From NCBI GenBank assembly GCA_002189035.1, contig NEEC01000107.1, positions 1 to 64,000 on the forward strand: DNA of 64,000 nt, given 5' to 3'. Shown piece by piece: positions 48,026-60,774 of the stretch. Positions within the stretch are counted from its first letter, which is position 1. Every line of letters begins with the position of its first letter. Source of the DNA: Utricularia gibba (lineage: Eukaryota; Streptophyta; Magnoliopsida; Lamiales; Lentibulariaceae). The notes beneath the pieces are model-generated. The model did not search any database. It saw only the letters and a program-made list of their open reading frames with translations, and had not been told where the DNA came from. The translations under genes were made by a program, and so were the position numbers.

Positions 48026-48959
48026 AATAAATGCATCACGATTTTCGTCGAATAGGACCCGATTGGGCTCAGGAGTCGAACCGAACCTTGGGTCCGGACG
48101 AACTTCCCAACGAAAGCACCCAACCAAAAACGACAAGCTTTTCCTTCAGAAACCATGTAAGCAGCTGCCGAAAACCCAACGTTAATAAATGGATCACTTT
48201 TTTTCCCGGGCTACAAATGACTATGGGCCCGAGCCCGACCCGACCTCCGGCCCGATCCTGGTGCCCTCGAGAGCGCCTCCTCAAATAAAGCTTGTGGATG
48301 AGAAAACCATTTGGGTGCTCATGACATCCTAACTTCAATAAATGCATCACGATTTTCGTCGAATAGGACCCGATTGGGCTCAGGAGTCGAACGAACCTTG
48401 GGTCCGGATGAACTTCCCAACGAAAGCACCCACCCAAAAACGACAAGCTTTTCCTTCAGAAACATGTAGGCAGCTGCCGAAAACCCAACGTTAATAAATG
48501 GATCACTTTTTTTGCCGGGCTACAAATGACTATGGGCCCGAGCCCGACCGACCTCCGGCCCGATCCTAGTGCCCCTCGAGAGCGCCTCCTCAAATAAAAA
48601 GCTTGTGGTTGGAAAACCATTTGGGGTGCTCATGACATCCTAACTTCAATAAATGCATCACGATTTTCGTCGAATAGGACCCGATTGGGCTCAGGAGTCG
48701 AACCGAACCTTGGGTCCGGATGAACTTCCCAACGAAAGCACCCACCAAAAACGACAAGCTTTTCCTTCAGAAACCATGTAGGCAGCTGCCGAAAACCCAA
48801 CGTTAATAAATGGATCACTTTTTTTCCGGGCTACAAATGACTATGGCCCGAGCCCGACCCGACCTCCGGCCCGATCCTGGTGCCCCTCGAGAGCGCCTCC
48901 TCAAATATAAAGCTTGTGGATGAGAAAACCATTTGGGGTGCTCATGACATCCTAACTTC
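48026..48959 (+). repeat. Trimer unit, first copy (934 bp)
   Basis: Monomer 1 (48026) has GACGAAC, CACCCAACC, ATGTAAGCAGC and CCCGGGC. Monomer 2 (48337) has GTCGAACGAACC, GGATGAAC, AAACATGTAGG, GCCGGGC and a CCTAGTG / AAATAAAAAGCTTGTGGTTGG tail. Monomer 3 (48648) has GGATGAAC, AACCATGTAGG and an ATATAAAGCTTGTGGATGAG tail. The next 934 bp repeat the same order. Confidence 0.6.
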
Positions 48960-49893
48960 AATAAATGCATCACGATTTTCGTCGAATAGGACCCGATTGG
49001 GCTCAGGAGTCGAACCGAACCTTGGGTCCGGACGAACTTCCAATGAAAGCACCCAACCAAAAACGACAAGCTTTTCCTTCAGAAACCATGTAAGCAGCTG
49101 CCGAAAACCCAACGTTAATAAATGGATCACTTTTTTCCCGGGCTACAAATGACTATGGGCCCGAGCCCGACCCGACCTCCGGCCCGATCCTGGTGCCCCT
49201 CGAGAGCGCCTCCTCAAATATAAAGCTTGTGGATGAGAAAACCATTTGGGGTGCTCATGACATCCTAACTTCAATAAATGCATCACGATTTTCGTCGAAT
49301 AGGACCCGATTGGGCTCAGGAGTCGAACGAACCTTGGGTCCGGATGAACTTCCCAACGAAAGCACCCACCCAAAAACGACAAGCTTTTCCTTCAGAAAAC
49401 ATGTAGGCAGCTGCCGAAAACCCAACGTTAATAAATGGATCACTTTTTTTGCCGGGCTACAAATGACTATGGGCCCGACGACCGACCTCCGGCCGATCCT
49501 AGTGCCCCTCGAGAGCGCCTCCTCAAATAAAAAGTTGTGGTTGAGAAAACCATTTGGGGTGCTCATGACATCCTAACTTCAATAAATGCATCACGATTTT
49601 CGTCGAATAGGACCCGATTGGGCTCAGGAGTCGAACGAACCTTGGGTCCGGATGAACTTCCCAACGAAAGCACCCACCCAAAAACGACAAGCTTTTCCTT
49701 CAGAAACATGTAGGCAGCTGCCGAAAAACCAACGTTAATAAATGGATCACTTTTTTTCCCGGGCTACAAATGACTATGGGCCCGAGCCCGACCCGACCTC
49801 CGGCCCGATCCTGGTGCCCCTCGAGAGCGCCTCCTCAAATATAAAGCTTGTGGATGAGAAAACCATTTGGGGTGCTCATGACATCCTAACTTC
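48960..49893 (+). repeat. Trimer unit, second copy (934 bp)
   Basis: Monomers start at 48960, 49273 and 49581. The first again combines GACGAAC, CACCCAACC, ATGTAAGCAGC and CCCGGGC. The second again combines GTCGAACGAACC, GGATGAAC, GCCGGGC and CCTAGTG, here with a GACGACC box and AAATAAAAAGTTGTGGTTGAG. The third has the ATATAAAG tail but CCCGGGC and AAACATG, unlike its counterpart. The pattern is not continued after 49893. Confidence 0.55.
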
Positions 49894-52800
49894 AATAAAT
49901 GCATCACGATTTTCGTCGAATAGGACCCGATTGGGCTAGGAGTCGAACGAACCTTGGGTCCGGATGAACTTCCCAACGAAAGCACCCACCAAAAACGACA
50001 AGCTTTTCCTTCAGAAAACATGTAGGCAGCTGCCGAAAACCCAACGTTAATAAATGGATCACTTTTTTTGCCGGGCTACAAATGACTATGGGCCCGACGA
50101 CCCGACCTCCGGCCGATCCTAGTGCCCCTCGAGAGCGCCTCCTCAAATAAAAAGTTGTGGATGAAAACCATTTGGGGTGCTCATGACATCCTAACTTCAA
50201 TAAATGCATCACGATTTTCGTCGAATAGGACCCGATTGGGCTCAGGAGTCGAACCGAACCTTGGGTCCGGATGAACTTCCAACGAAAGCACCCACCAAAA
50301 ACGACAAGCTTTTCCTTCAGAAACAATGTAGGCAGCTGCCGAAAACCCAACGTTAATAAATGGATCACTTTTTTTCCCGGGCTACAAATGACTATGGGCC
50401 CGAGCCCGACCCGACCTCCGGCCCGATCCTGGTGCCCCTCGAGAGCGCCTCCTCAAATATAAAGCTTGTGGATGAGAAAACCATTTGGGGTGCTCATGAC
50501 ATCCTAACTTCAATAAATGCATCACGATTTTCGTCGAATAGGACCCGATTGGGCTCAGGAGTCGAACCGAACCTTGGGTCCGGATGAACTTCCCAACGAA
50601 AGCACCCACCCAAAAACGACAAGCTTTTCCTTCAGAAACATGTAGGCAGCTGCCGAAAACCCAACGTTAATAAATGGATCACTTTTTTGCCGGGCTACAA
50701 ATGACTATGGGCCCGACCGACCGACCTCCGGCCGATCCTAGTGCCCCTCGAGAGCGCCTCCTCAAATAAAAAGCTTGTGGATGAGAAAACCATTTGGGGT
50801 GCTCATGACATCCTAACTTCAATAAATGCATCACGATTTTCGTCGAATAGGACCCGATTGGGCTCAGGAGTCGAACCGAACCTTGGGTCCGGATGAACTT
50901 CCCAACGAAAGCACCCACCCAAAAACGACAAGCTTTTCCTTCAGAAACATGTAGGCAGCTGCCGAAAACCCAACGTTAATAAATGGATCACTTTTTTTGC
51001 CGGGCTACAAATGACTATGGGCCCGAGCCCGACCCGACCTCCGGCCCGATCCTGGTGCCCCTCGAGAGCGCCTCCTCAAATATAAAGCTTGTGGATGAGA
51101 AAACCATTTGGGGTGCTCATGACATCCTAACTTCAATAAATGCATCACGATTTTCGTCGAATAGGACCCGATTGGGCTCAGGAGTCGAACCGAACCTTGG
51201 GTCCGGACGAACCAATGAAAGCACCCAACCAAAAACGACAAGCTTTTCCTTCAGAAACCATGTAGGCAGCTGCCGAAAACCCAACGTTAATAAATGGATC
51301 ACTTTTTTTCCCGGGCTACAAATGACTATGGGCCCGAGCCCGACCCGACCTCCGGCCCGATCCTGGTGCCCCTCGAGAGCGCCTCCTCAAATATAAAGCT
51401 TGTGGATGAGAAAACCATTTGGGGTGCTCATGACATCCTAACTTCAATAAATGCATCACGATTTTCGTCGAATAGGACCCGATTGGGCTCAGGAGTCGAA
51501 CCGAACCTTGGGTCCGGATGAACTTCCCAACGAAAGCACCCACCCAAAAACGACAAGCTTTTCCTTCAGAAACATGTAGGCAGCTGCCGAAAACCCAACG
51601 TTAATAAATGGATCACTTTTTTTGCCGGGCTACAAATGACTATGGGCCCGACGACCGACCTCCGGCCGATCCTGGTGCCCTCGAGAGCGCCTCCTCAATA
51701 AAAAGTTGTGGTTGAGAAAACCATTTGGGGTGCTCATGACATCCTAACTTCAATAAATGCATCACGATTTTCGTCGAATAGGACCCGATTGGGCTCAGGA
51801 GTCGAACGAACCTTGGGTCCGGATGAACTTCCCAACGAAAGCACCCCCCAAAAACGACAAGCTTTTCCTTCAGAAACATGTAGGCAGCTGCCGAAAACCC
51901 AACGTTAATAAATGGATCACTTTTTTTTCCCGGGCTACAAATGACTATGGGCCCGAGCCCGACCGACCTCCGGCCCGATCCTGGTGCCCCTCGAGAGCGC
52001 CTCCTCAAATATAAAGCTTGTGGATGAGAAAACCATTTGGGGTGCTCATGACATCCTAACTTCAATAAATGCATCACGATTTTCGTCGAATAGGACCCGA
52101 TTGGGCTCAGGAGTCGAACGAACCTTGGGTCCGGATGAACTTCCCAACGAAAGCACCCACCAAAAACGACAAGCTTTTCCTTCAGAAACAATGTAGCAGC
52201 TGCCGAAAACCCAACGTTAATAAATGGATCACTTTTTTTGCCGGGCTACAAATGACTATGGGCCCGACGACCGACCTCCGGCCCGATCCTAGTGCCCCTC
52301 GAGAGCGCCTCCTCAAATAAAAGTTGTGGTTGAAAAACCATTTGGGTGCTCATGACATCCTAACTTCAATAAATGCATCACGATTTTCGTCGAATAGGAC
52401 CCGATTGGGCTCAGGAGTCGAACCGAACCTTGGGTCCGGATGAACTTCCAACGAAAGCACCCACCCAAAAACGACAAGCTTTTCCTTCAGAAACATGTAG
52501 GCAGCTGCCGAAAACCCAACGTTAATAAATGGATCACTTTTTTTCCCGGGCTACAAATGACTATGGGCCCGAGCCCGACCCGACCTCCGGCCCGATCCTG
52601 GTGCCCCTCGAGAGCGCCTCCTCAAATATAAAGCTTGTGGATGAGAAAACCATTTGGGGTGCTCATGACATCCTAACTTCAATAAATGCATCACGATTTT
52701 TCGAATAGGACCCGATTGGGCTCAGGAGTCGAACGAACCTTGGTCCGGATGAACTTCCCAACGAAAGCACCACCCAAAAACGACAAGCTTTTCCTTCAGA

Positions 52801-55800
52801 AACATGTAGGCAGCTGCCGAAAACCCAACGTTAATAAATGGATCACTTTTTTTGCCGGGCTACAAATGACTATGGGCCCGATTCGACGACCTCCGGCCGA
52901 TCCTAGTGCCCCTCGAGAGCGCCTCCTCAAATAAAAAGTTGTGGTTGAGAAAACCATTTGGGGTGCTCATGACATCCTAACTTCAATAAATGCATCACGA
53001 TTTTCGTCGAATAGGACCCGATTGGGCTCAGGAGTCGAAACGAACCTTGGGTCCGGATGAACTTCCCAACGAAAGCACCCACCCAAAAACGACAAGCTTT
53101 TCCTTCAGAAACAATGTAGGCAGCTGCCGAAAACCCAACGTTAATAAATGGATCACTTTTTTTGCCGGGCTACAAATGACTATGGGCCCGAGCCCGACCC
53201 GACCTCCGGCCGATCCTGGTGCCCCTCGAGAGCGCCTCCTCAAATATAAAGCTTGTGGATGAGAAAACCATTTGGGGTGCTCATGACATCCTAACTTCAA
53301 TAAATGCATCACGATTTTCGTGAATAGGACCCGATTGGGCTCAGGAGTCGAACCGAACCTTGGGTCCGGATGAACTTCCCAACGAAAGCACCCACCAAAA
53401 ACGACAAGCTTTTCCTTCAGAAACCATGTAGGCAGCTGCCGAAAACCCAACGTTAATAAATGGATCACTTTTTTTGCCGGGCTACAAATGACTATGGGCC
53501 CGAGCCCGACCCGACCTCCGGCCGATCCTGGTGCCCCTCGAGAGCGCCTCCTCAAATATAAAGCTTGTGGATGAGAAAACCATTTGGGGTGCTCATGACA
53601 TCCTAACTTCAATAAATGCATCACGATTTTCGTCGAATAGGACCCGATTGGGCTCAGGAGTCGAACGAACCTTGGGTCCGGATGAACTTCCCAACGAAAG
53701 CACCCACCCAAAAACGACAAGCTTTTCCTTCAGAAACAATGTAGGCAGCTGCCGAAAACCCAACGTTAATAAATGGATCACTTTTTTTGCCGGGCTACAA
53801 ATGACTATGGGCCCGAGCCCGACCCGACCTCCGGCCCGATCCTAGTGCCCCTCGAGAGCGCCTCCTCAAATAAAAAGCTTGTGGATGAGAAAACCATTTG
53901 GGTGCTCATGACATCCTAACTTCAATAAATGCATCACGATTTTCGTCGAATAGGACCCGATTGGCTCAGGAGTCGAACCGAACCTTGGGTCCGGATGAAC
54001 TTCCCAACGAAAGCACCCACCCAAAAACGACAAGCTTTTCCTTCAGAAACCATGTAAGCAGCTGCCGAAAACCCAACGTTAATAAATGGATCACTTTTTT
54101 TCCCGGGCTACAAATGACTATGGGCCCGAGCCCGACCCGACCTCCGGCCCGATCCTGGTGCCCCTCGAGAGCGCCTCCTCAAATAAAAGCTTGTGGATGA
54201 GAAAACCATTTGGGGTGCTCATGACATCCTAACTTCAATAAATGCATCACGATTTTCGTCGAATAGGACCCGATTGGGCTCAGGAGTCGAACCGAACCTT
54301 GGGTCCGGACGAACTTCCCAATGAAAGCACCCACCCAAAAACGACAAGCTTTTCCTTCAGAAACCATGTAAGCAGCTGCCGAAAACCCAACGTTAATAAA
54401 TGGATCACTTTTTTTCCCGGGCTACAAATGACTATGGGCCCGAGCCCGACCCGACCTCCGGCCCGATCCTGGTGCCCCTCGAGAGCGCCTCCTCAAATAT
54501 AAAGCTTGTGGATGAGAAAACCATTTGGGGTGCTCATGACATCCTAACTTCAATAAATGCATCACGATTTTCGTCGAATAGGACCCGATTGGGCTCAGGA
54601 GTCGAACGAACCTTGGGTCCGGATGAACTTCCCAACGAAAGCACCCACCCAAAAACGACAAGCTTTTCCTTCAGAAACAATGTAGGCAGCTGCCGAAAAC
54701 CCAACGTTAATAAATGGATCACTTTTTTTGCCGGGCTACAAATGACTATGGGCCCGATTCGACGACCTCCGGCCAGATCCTAGTGCCCCTCGAGAGCGCC
54801 TCCTCAAATAAAAAGTATGTGGTTGGAAAACCATTTGGGGTGCTCATGACATCCTAACTTCAATAAATGCATCACGATTTTCGTTGAATAGGACCCGATT
54901 GGGCTCAGGAGTCGAACCGAACCTTGGGTCCGGATGAACTTCCCAACGAAAGCACCCACCCAAAAACGACAAGCTTTTCCTTCAAACCATGTAGGCAGCT
55001 GCCGAAAACCAACGTTAATAAATGGATCACTTTTTTCCCGGGCTACAAATGACTATGGGCCCGAGCCCGACCCGACCTCCGGCCCGATCCTGGTGCCCCT
55101 CGAGAGCGCCTCCTCAAATAAAGCTTGTGGATGAGAAAACCATTTGGGGTGCTCATGACATCCTAACTTCAATAAATGCATCACGATTTTCGTCGAATAG
55201 GACCCGATTGGGCTCAGGAGTCGAACAACCTTGGGTCCGGATGAACTTCCAACGAAAGCACCCACCAAAAACGACAAGCTTTTCCTTCAGAAACAATGTA
55301 GGCAGCTGCGAAAACCCAACGTTAATAAATGGATCACTTTTTTTCCCGGGCTACAAATGACTATGGGCCCGAGCCCGACCTCCGGCCCGATCCTGGTGCC
55401 CCTCGAGAGCGCCTCCTCAAATATAAAGCTTGTGGATGAGAAAACCATTTGGGGTGCTCATGACATCCTAACTTCAATAAATGCATCACGATTTTCGTCG
55501 AATAGGACCCGATTGGGCGCAGGAGTCGAACAGAACCTTGGGTTCGGATGAACTTCCCAACGAAAGCACCCACCAAAAAACGACAAGCTTTTCCTTCAGA
55601 AACAATGTAGGCAGCTGCCGAAAACCAACGTTAATAAATGGATCACTTTTTTTCCCGGGCTACAAATGACTATGGGCCCGAGCCCGACCGACCTCCGGCC
55701 CGATCCTGGTGCCCTCGAGAGCGCCTCCTCAAATAAAAGCTTGTGGAGAAAACCATTTGGGGTGCTCATGACATCCTAACTTCAATAAATGCATCACGAT

Positions 55801-56095
55801 TTTCGTCGAATAGGACCCGATTGGGCAAGGAGTCGAACCGAACCTTGGGTCGGATGAACTTCCCAACGAAAGCACCCACCAAAAACGACAAGCTTTTCCT
55901 TCAGAAACAATGTAGGCAGCTGCCGAAAACCCAACGTTAATAAATGGATCACTTTTTTTGCCGGGCTACAAATGACTATGGGCCCGATTTCGACAAGACC
56001 TCCGGCCAGATCCTAGTGCCCCTCGAGAGCGCCTCCTCAAATAAAAAGTATGTGGTTGGAAAAACCATTTGGGGTGCTCATGACATCCTAACTTC

Positions 56096-56720
56096 AATAA
56101 ATGCATCACGATTTTCGTTGAATAGGACCCGATTGGGCGCAGGAGTCGAACCGAACCTTGGGTCCGGATGAACTTCCCAACGAAAGCACCCACCCAAAAA
56201 CGACAAGCTTTTCCTTCAGAAACAATGTAGGCAGCTGCCGAAAACCCAACGTTAATAAATGGATCACTTTTTTTCCGGGCTACAAATGACTATGGGCCCG
56301 AGCCCGACCCGACCTCCGGCCGATCCTGGTGCCCCTCGAGAGCGCCTCCTCAAATATAAAGCTTGTGGATGAGAAAACCATTTGGGGTGCTCATGACATC
56401 CTAACTTCAATAAATGCATCACGATTTTCGTCGAATAGGACCCGATCGGGCTCAGGAGTCGAACAGAACCTTGGGTCGGATGAACTTCCCAACGAAAGCA
56501 CCCACCCAAAAACGACAAGCTTTTCCTTCAGAAACAATGTAGGCAGCTGCCGAAAACCCAACGTTAATAAATGGATCACTTTTTTTGCCGGGCTACAAAT
56601 GACTATGGGCCCGATTCGACAAGACCTCCGGCCAGATCCTAGTGCCCCTCGAGAGCGCCTCCTCAAATAAAAAGTATGTGGTTGGAAAACCATTTGGGGT
56701 GCTCATGACATCCTAACTTC
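56096..56720 (+). repeat. A-B dimer 1 (625 bp)
   Basis: Complete diagnostic set. A at 56096 has TTCGTTG, GGGCGCAGG and GGCCGATCCTGGTG. B at 56409 has CGATCGGG, GAACAGAACC, GGGTCGGATG, GATTCGACAAGACC (one T fewer than most B copies) and an AAGTATGTGGTTGG tail. Confidence 0.85.
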
Positions 56721-57656
56721 AATAAATGCATCACGATTTTCGTTGAATAGGACCCGATTGGGCGCAGGAGTCGAACCGAACCTTGGGTCCGGATGAACTT
56801 CCCAACGAAAGCACCCACCCAAAAACGACAAGCTTTTCCTTCAGAAACAATGTAGGCAGCTGCCGAAAACCCAACGTTAATAAATGGATCACTTTTTTTC
56901 CCGGGCTACAAATGACTATGGGCCCGAGCCCGACCCGACCTCCGGCCCGATCCTGGTGCCCCTCGAGAGCGCCTCCTCAAATATAAAGCTTGTGGATGAG
57001 AAAACCATTTGGGGTGCTCATGACATCCTAACTTCAATAAATGCATCACGATTTTCGTCGAATAGGACCCGATTGGGCTCAGGAGTCGAACCGAACCTTG
57101 GGTCCGGATGAACTTCCAACGAAAGCACCCACCAAAAACGACAAGCTTTTCCTTCAGAAACCATGTAGGCAGCTGCCGAAAAACCCAACGTTAATAAATG
57201 GATCACTTTTTTTCCCGGGCTACAAATGACTATGGGCCCGAGCCCGACCCGACCTCCGGCCCGATCCTGGTGCCCCTCGAGAGCGCCTCCTCAAATAAAA
57301 GCTTGTGGTGAGAAAACCATTTGGGGTGCTCATGACATCCTAACTTCAATAAATGCATCACGATTTTCGTCGAATAGGACCCGATTGGGCTCAGGAGTCG
57401 AACCGAACCTTGGGTCCGGATGAACTTCCCAACGAAAGCACCCACCCAAAAACGACAAGCTTTTCCTTCAGAAACAATGTAGGCAGCTGCCGAAAACCCA
57501 ACGTTAATAAATGGATCACTTTTTTTGCCGGGCTACAAATGACTATGGGCCCGACGACAAACCTCCGGCCAGATCCTAGTGCCCCTCGAGAGCGCCTCCT
57601 CAAATAAAAAGTTGTGGTTGGAAAACCATTTGGGGTGCTCATGACATCCTAACTTC

Positions 57657-58280
57657 AATAAATGCATCACGATTTTCGTTGAATAGACCCGATTGGGCGC
57701 AGGAGTCGAACCGAACCTTGGGTCCGGATGAACTTCCCAACGAAAGCACCCACCCAAAAACGACAAGCTTTTCCTTCAGAAACAATGTAGGCAGCTGCCG
57801 AAAACCCAACGTTAATAAATGGATCACTTTTTTTCCGGGCTACAAATGACTATGGGCCCGAGCCCGACCCGACCTCCGGCCCGATCCTGGTGCCCCTCGA
57901 GAGCGCCTCCTCAAATAAAAGCTTGTGGATGAGAAAACCATTTGGGTGCTCATGACATCCTAACTTCAATAAATGCATCACGATTTTCGTCGAATAGGAC
58001 CCGATCGGGCTCAGGAGTCGAACCGAACCTTGGGTCCGGATGAACTTCCCAACGAAAGCACCCACCAAAAACGACAAGCTTTCCTTCAGAAAACAATGTA
58101 GGCAGCTGCCGAAAACCCAACGTTAATAAATGGATCACTTTTTTTGCCGGGCTACAAATGACTATGGGCCCGATTTCGACAAGACCTCCGGCCAGATCCT
58201 AGTGCCCCTCGAGAGCGCCTCCTCAAATAAAAAGTATGTGGTTGGAAAACCATTTGGGGTGCTCATGACATCCTAACTTC
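57657..58280 (+). repeat. A-B dimer 2 (624 bp)
   Basis: A at 57657 has GAATAGACCC (one G lost), GGGCGCAGG and a plain AAATAAAAGCTTGTGG tail instead of the ATATA form. B at 57968 has CGATCGGG, but GAACCGAACC and GGGTCCGG as in other types, plus GATTTCGACAAGACC and AAGTATGTGGTTGG. Confidence 0.8.
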
Positions 58281-58903
58281 AATAAATGCATCACGATTTT
58301 CGTTGAATAGGACCCGATTGGGCGCAGGAGTCGAACCGAACCTTGGGTCCGGATGAACTTCCCAACGAAAGCACCCACCCAAAAACGACAAGCTTTTCCT
58401 TCAGAAACAATGTAGCAGCTGCCGAAAACCAACGTTAATAAATGGATCACTTTTTTTCCGGGCTACAAATGACTATGGGCCCGAGCCGACCCGACCTCCG
58501 GCCCGATCCTGGTGCCCCTCGAGAGCGCCTCCTCAAATATAAAGCTTGTGGATGAGAAAACCATTTGGGGTGCTCATGACATCCTAACTTCAATAAATGC
58601 ATCACGATTTTCGTCGAATAGGACCCGATCGGGCTCAGGAGTCGAACAGAACCTTGGGTCGGATGAACTTCCCAACGAAAGCACCCACCAAAAACGACAA
58701 GCTTTTCCTTCAGAAACAATGTAGGCAGCTGCCGAAAACCCAACGTTAATAAATGGATCACTTTTTTTGCCGGGCTACAAATGACTATGGGCCCGATTTC
58801 GACAAGACCTCCGGCCAGATCCTAGTGCCCCTCGAGAGCGCCTCCTCAAATAAAAAGTATGTGGTTGGAAAAACCATTTGGGTGCTCATGACATCCTAAC
58901 TTC
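58281..58903 (+). repeat. A-B dimer 3 (623 bp)
   Basis: A at 58281 has GGGCGCAGG, ATGTAGCAGC and AAAACCAACG. B at 58592 carries the full B set, including GAACAGAACC, GGGTCGGATG, GATTTCGACAAGACC and CAGATCCTAGTG. Confidence 0.85.
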
Positions 58904-59524
58904 AATAAATGCATCACGATTTTCGTTGAATAGGACCCGATTGGGCAGGAGTCGAACCGAACCTTGGGTCCGGATGAACTTCCCAACGAAAGCACCCACC
59001 CAAAAACGACAAGCTTTTCCTTCAGAAACAATGTAGGCAGCTGCCGAAAACCCAACGTTAATAAATGGATCACTTTTTTTCCCGGGCTACAAATGACTAT
59101 GGGCCCGAGCCCGACCCGACCTCCGGCCCGATCCTGGTGCCCCTCGAGAGCGCCTCCTCAAATATAAAGCTTGTGGATGAGAAAACCATTTGGGTGCTCA
59201 TGACATCCTAACTTCAATAAATGCATCACGATTTTCGTCGAATAGGACCCGATCGGGCTCAGGAGTCGAACAGAACTTGGGTCCGGATGAACTTCCCAAC
59301 GAAAGCACCCACCCAAAAACGACAAGCTTTTCCTTCAGAAACAATGTAGGCAGCTGCCGAAAACCCAACGTTAATAAATGGATCACTTTTTTTGCCGGGC
59401 TACAAATGACTATGGGCCCGAGCCGACCCGACCTCCGGCCGATCCTAGTGCCCCTCGAGAGCGCCTCCTCAATAAAAGCTTGTGGTTGGAAAACCATTTG
59501 GGGTGCTCATGACATCCTAACTTC
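58904..59524 (+). repeat. A-B dimer 4 (621 bp), B copy partly converted
   Basis: A at 58904 has TTCGTTG with GGGCAGGAG (two bases lost) and CCCGGGC. B at 59216 starts typically (CGATCGGG, GAACAGAAC) but has GAGCCGACCCGACC and GCCGATCCTAGTG in place of the usual B box, with an AATAAAAGCTTGTGGTTGG tail. The HindIII site is thus regained. Confidence 0.75.
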
Positions 59525-60149
59525 AATAAATGCATCACGATTTTCGTTGAATAGGACCCGATTGGGCGCAGGAGTCGAACCGAACCTTGGGTCCGGATGA
59601 ACTTCCCAACGAAAAACCCACCCAAAAACGACAAGCTTTTCCTTCAGAAACAATGTAGGCAGCTGCCGAAAACCCAACGTTAATAAATGGATCACTTTTT
59701 TCCCGGGCTACAAATGACTATGGGCCCGAGCCCGACCCGACCTCCGGCCCGATCCTGGTGCCCCTCGAGAGCGCCTCCTCAAATATAAAGCTTGTGGTTG
59801 AGAAAACCATTTGGGGTGCTCATGACATCCTAACTTCAATAAATGCATCACGATTTTCGTCGAATAGGACCCGATCGGGCTCAGGAGTCGAACCGAACCT
59901 TGGTTCGGATGAACTTCCCAACGAAAGCACCCACCAAAAACGACAAGCTTTTCCTTCAGAAACAATGTAGGCAGCTGCCGAAAACCCAACGTTAATAAAT
60001 GGATCACTTTTTTTCCCGGGCTACAAATGACTATGGGCCCGAGCCCGACCCGACCTCCGGCCCGATCCTGGTGCCCCTCGAGAGCGCCTCCTCAAATATA
60101 AAGCTTGTGGTGAGAAAACCATTTGGGGTGCTCATGACATCCTAACTTC
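59525..60149 (+). repeat. A-B dimer 5 (625 bp), B copy with an A-like second half
   Basis: A at 59525 is standard apart from CGAAAAACCCACCC and a GTGGTTGAG tail. The B copy at 59838 begins with CGATCGGG and a GGTTCGGATG form, then has CCCGGGC, GAGCCCGACC, CCTGGTG and ATATAAAGCTTGTGG. Its front is B and its rear is A, as expected from exchange or conversion within a monomer. Confidence 0.75.
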
Positions 60150-60774
60150 AATAAATGCATCACGATTTTCGTTGAATAGGACCCGATTGGGCGCAGGAGT
60201 CGAACCGAACCTTGGGTCCGGATGAACTTCCCAACGAAAGCACCCACCCAAAAACGACAAGCTTTTCCTTCAGAAACAATGTAGGCAGCTGCCGAAAACC
60301 CAACGTTAATAAATGGATCACTTTTTTTCCCGGGCTACAAATGACTATGGGCCCGAGCCCGACCCGACCTCCGGCCCGATCCTGGTGCCCCTCGAGAGCG
60401 CCTCCTCAAATATAAAAGCTTGTGGATGAGAAAACCATTTGGGTGCTCATGACATCCTAACTTCAATAAATGCATCACGATTTTCGTCGAATAGGACCCG
60501 ATCGGCTCAGGAGTCGAACAGAACCTTGGGTCGGATGAACTTCCCAACGAAAGCACCCACCCAAAAACGACAAGCTTTTCCTTCAGAAACAATGTAGGCA
60601 GCTGCCGAAAACCAACGTTAATAAATGGATCACTTTTTTTGCCGGGCTACAAATGACTATGGGCCCGATTTCGACAAGACCTCCGGCCAGATCCTAGTGC
60701 CCCTCGAGAGCGCCTCCTCAAATAAAAAGTATTGGGTTGAAAACCATTTGGGGTGCTCATGACATCCTAACTTC
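60150..60774 (+). repeat. A-B dimer 6 (625 bp)
   Basis: A at 60150 is typical with CCCGGGC, and its tail has one extra A (ATATAAAAGC). B at 60465 has CGATCGGCTC, GAACAGAACC, GGGTCGGATG and GATTTCGACAAGACC, with a slightly changed AAGTATTGGGTTG tail. The regular alternation ends here. Confidence 0.8.

Larger units (their letters stand above)
39968..54551 (+). repeat. Array domain IV: mixed types with local trimer order
   Basis: About 47 copies. Three kinds recur. One has GTCGAACGAACC, GCCGGGC, a GACGACC, GATCGACC or GATTCGACGACC box and often a CCTAGTGCC / AAATAAAAAGTTGTGGTTGAG tail. A second has GGATGAAC and an ATATAAAGCTTGTGGATGAG tail. A third has CACCCAACC, ATGTAAGCAGC and CCCGGGC. Their order is partly regular but not strictly periodic. 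The ATGTAAGCAGC marker is seen near 37355, 38551, 39476, 40100, 41030, 43190, 45668, 48158, 49091, 54056 and 54370, and apart from one copy in the scrambled core it is confined to this part of the array. Confidence 0.75.
54552..60774 (+). repeat. Array domain V: alternating A-B dimers (~623 bp higher-order repeat)
   Basis: Type A copies have TTCGTTGAATAGG, usually GGGCGCAGG, a (C)CCGGGC box, GAGCCCGACC, CCTGGTG and mostly an ATATAAAGCTTGTGGATGAG tail. Type B copies have TTCGTCG, CGATCGGGCTCAGG, often GAACAGAACC and GGGTCGGATG, then GCCGGGC, GATTTCGACAAGACC, CAGATCCTAGTG and AAATAAAAAGTATGTGGTTGG. From 56096 the order is A B A A' B A B A B A B A B A B. The A' copy at 57036 breaks the alternation once. 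B copies usually lose the second HindIII site; several A copies gain a SmaI site. Dimers of this kind mark recent amplification of a two-monomer unit. Confidence 0.85.

Noticed and set aside
53028-53720. 230-codon minus-strand frame, and other 150-220 codon frames such as 12606-13262
   Set aside because: Same cause: repeats of the satellite translation, with overlapping frames on the other strand. No codon bias or protein family is visible.
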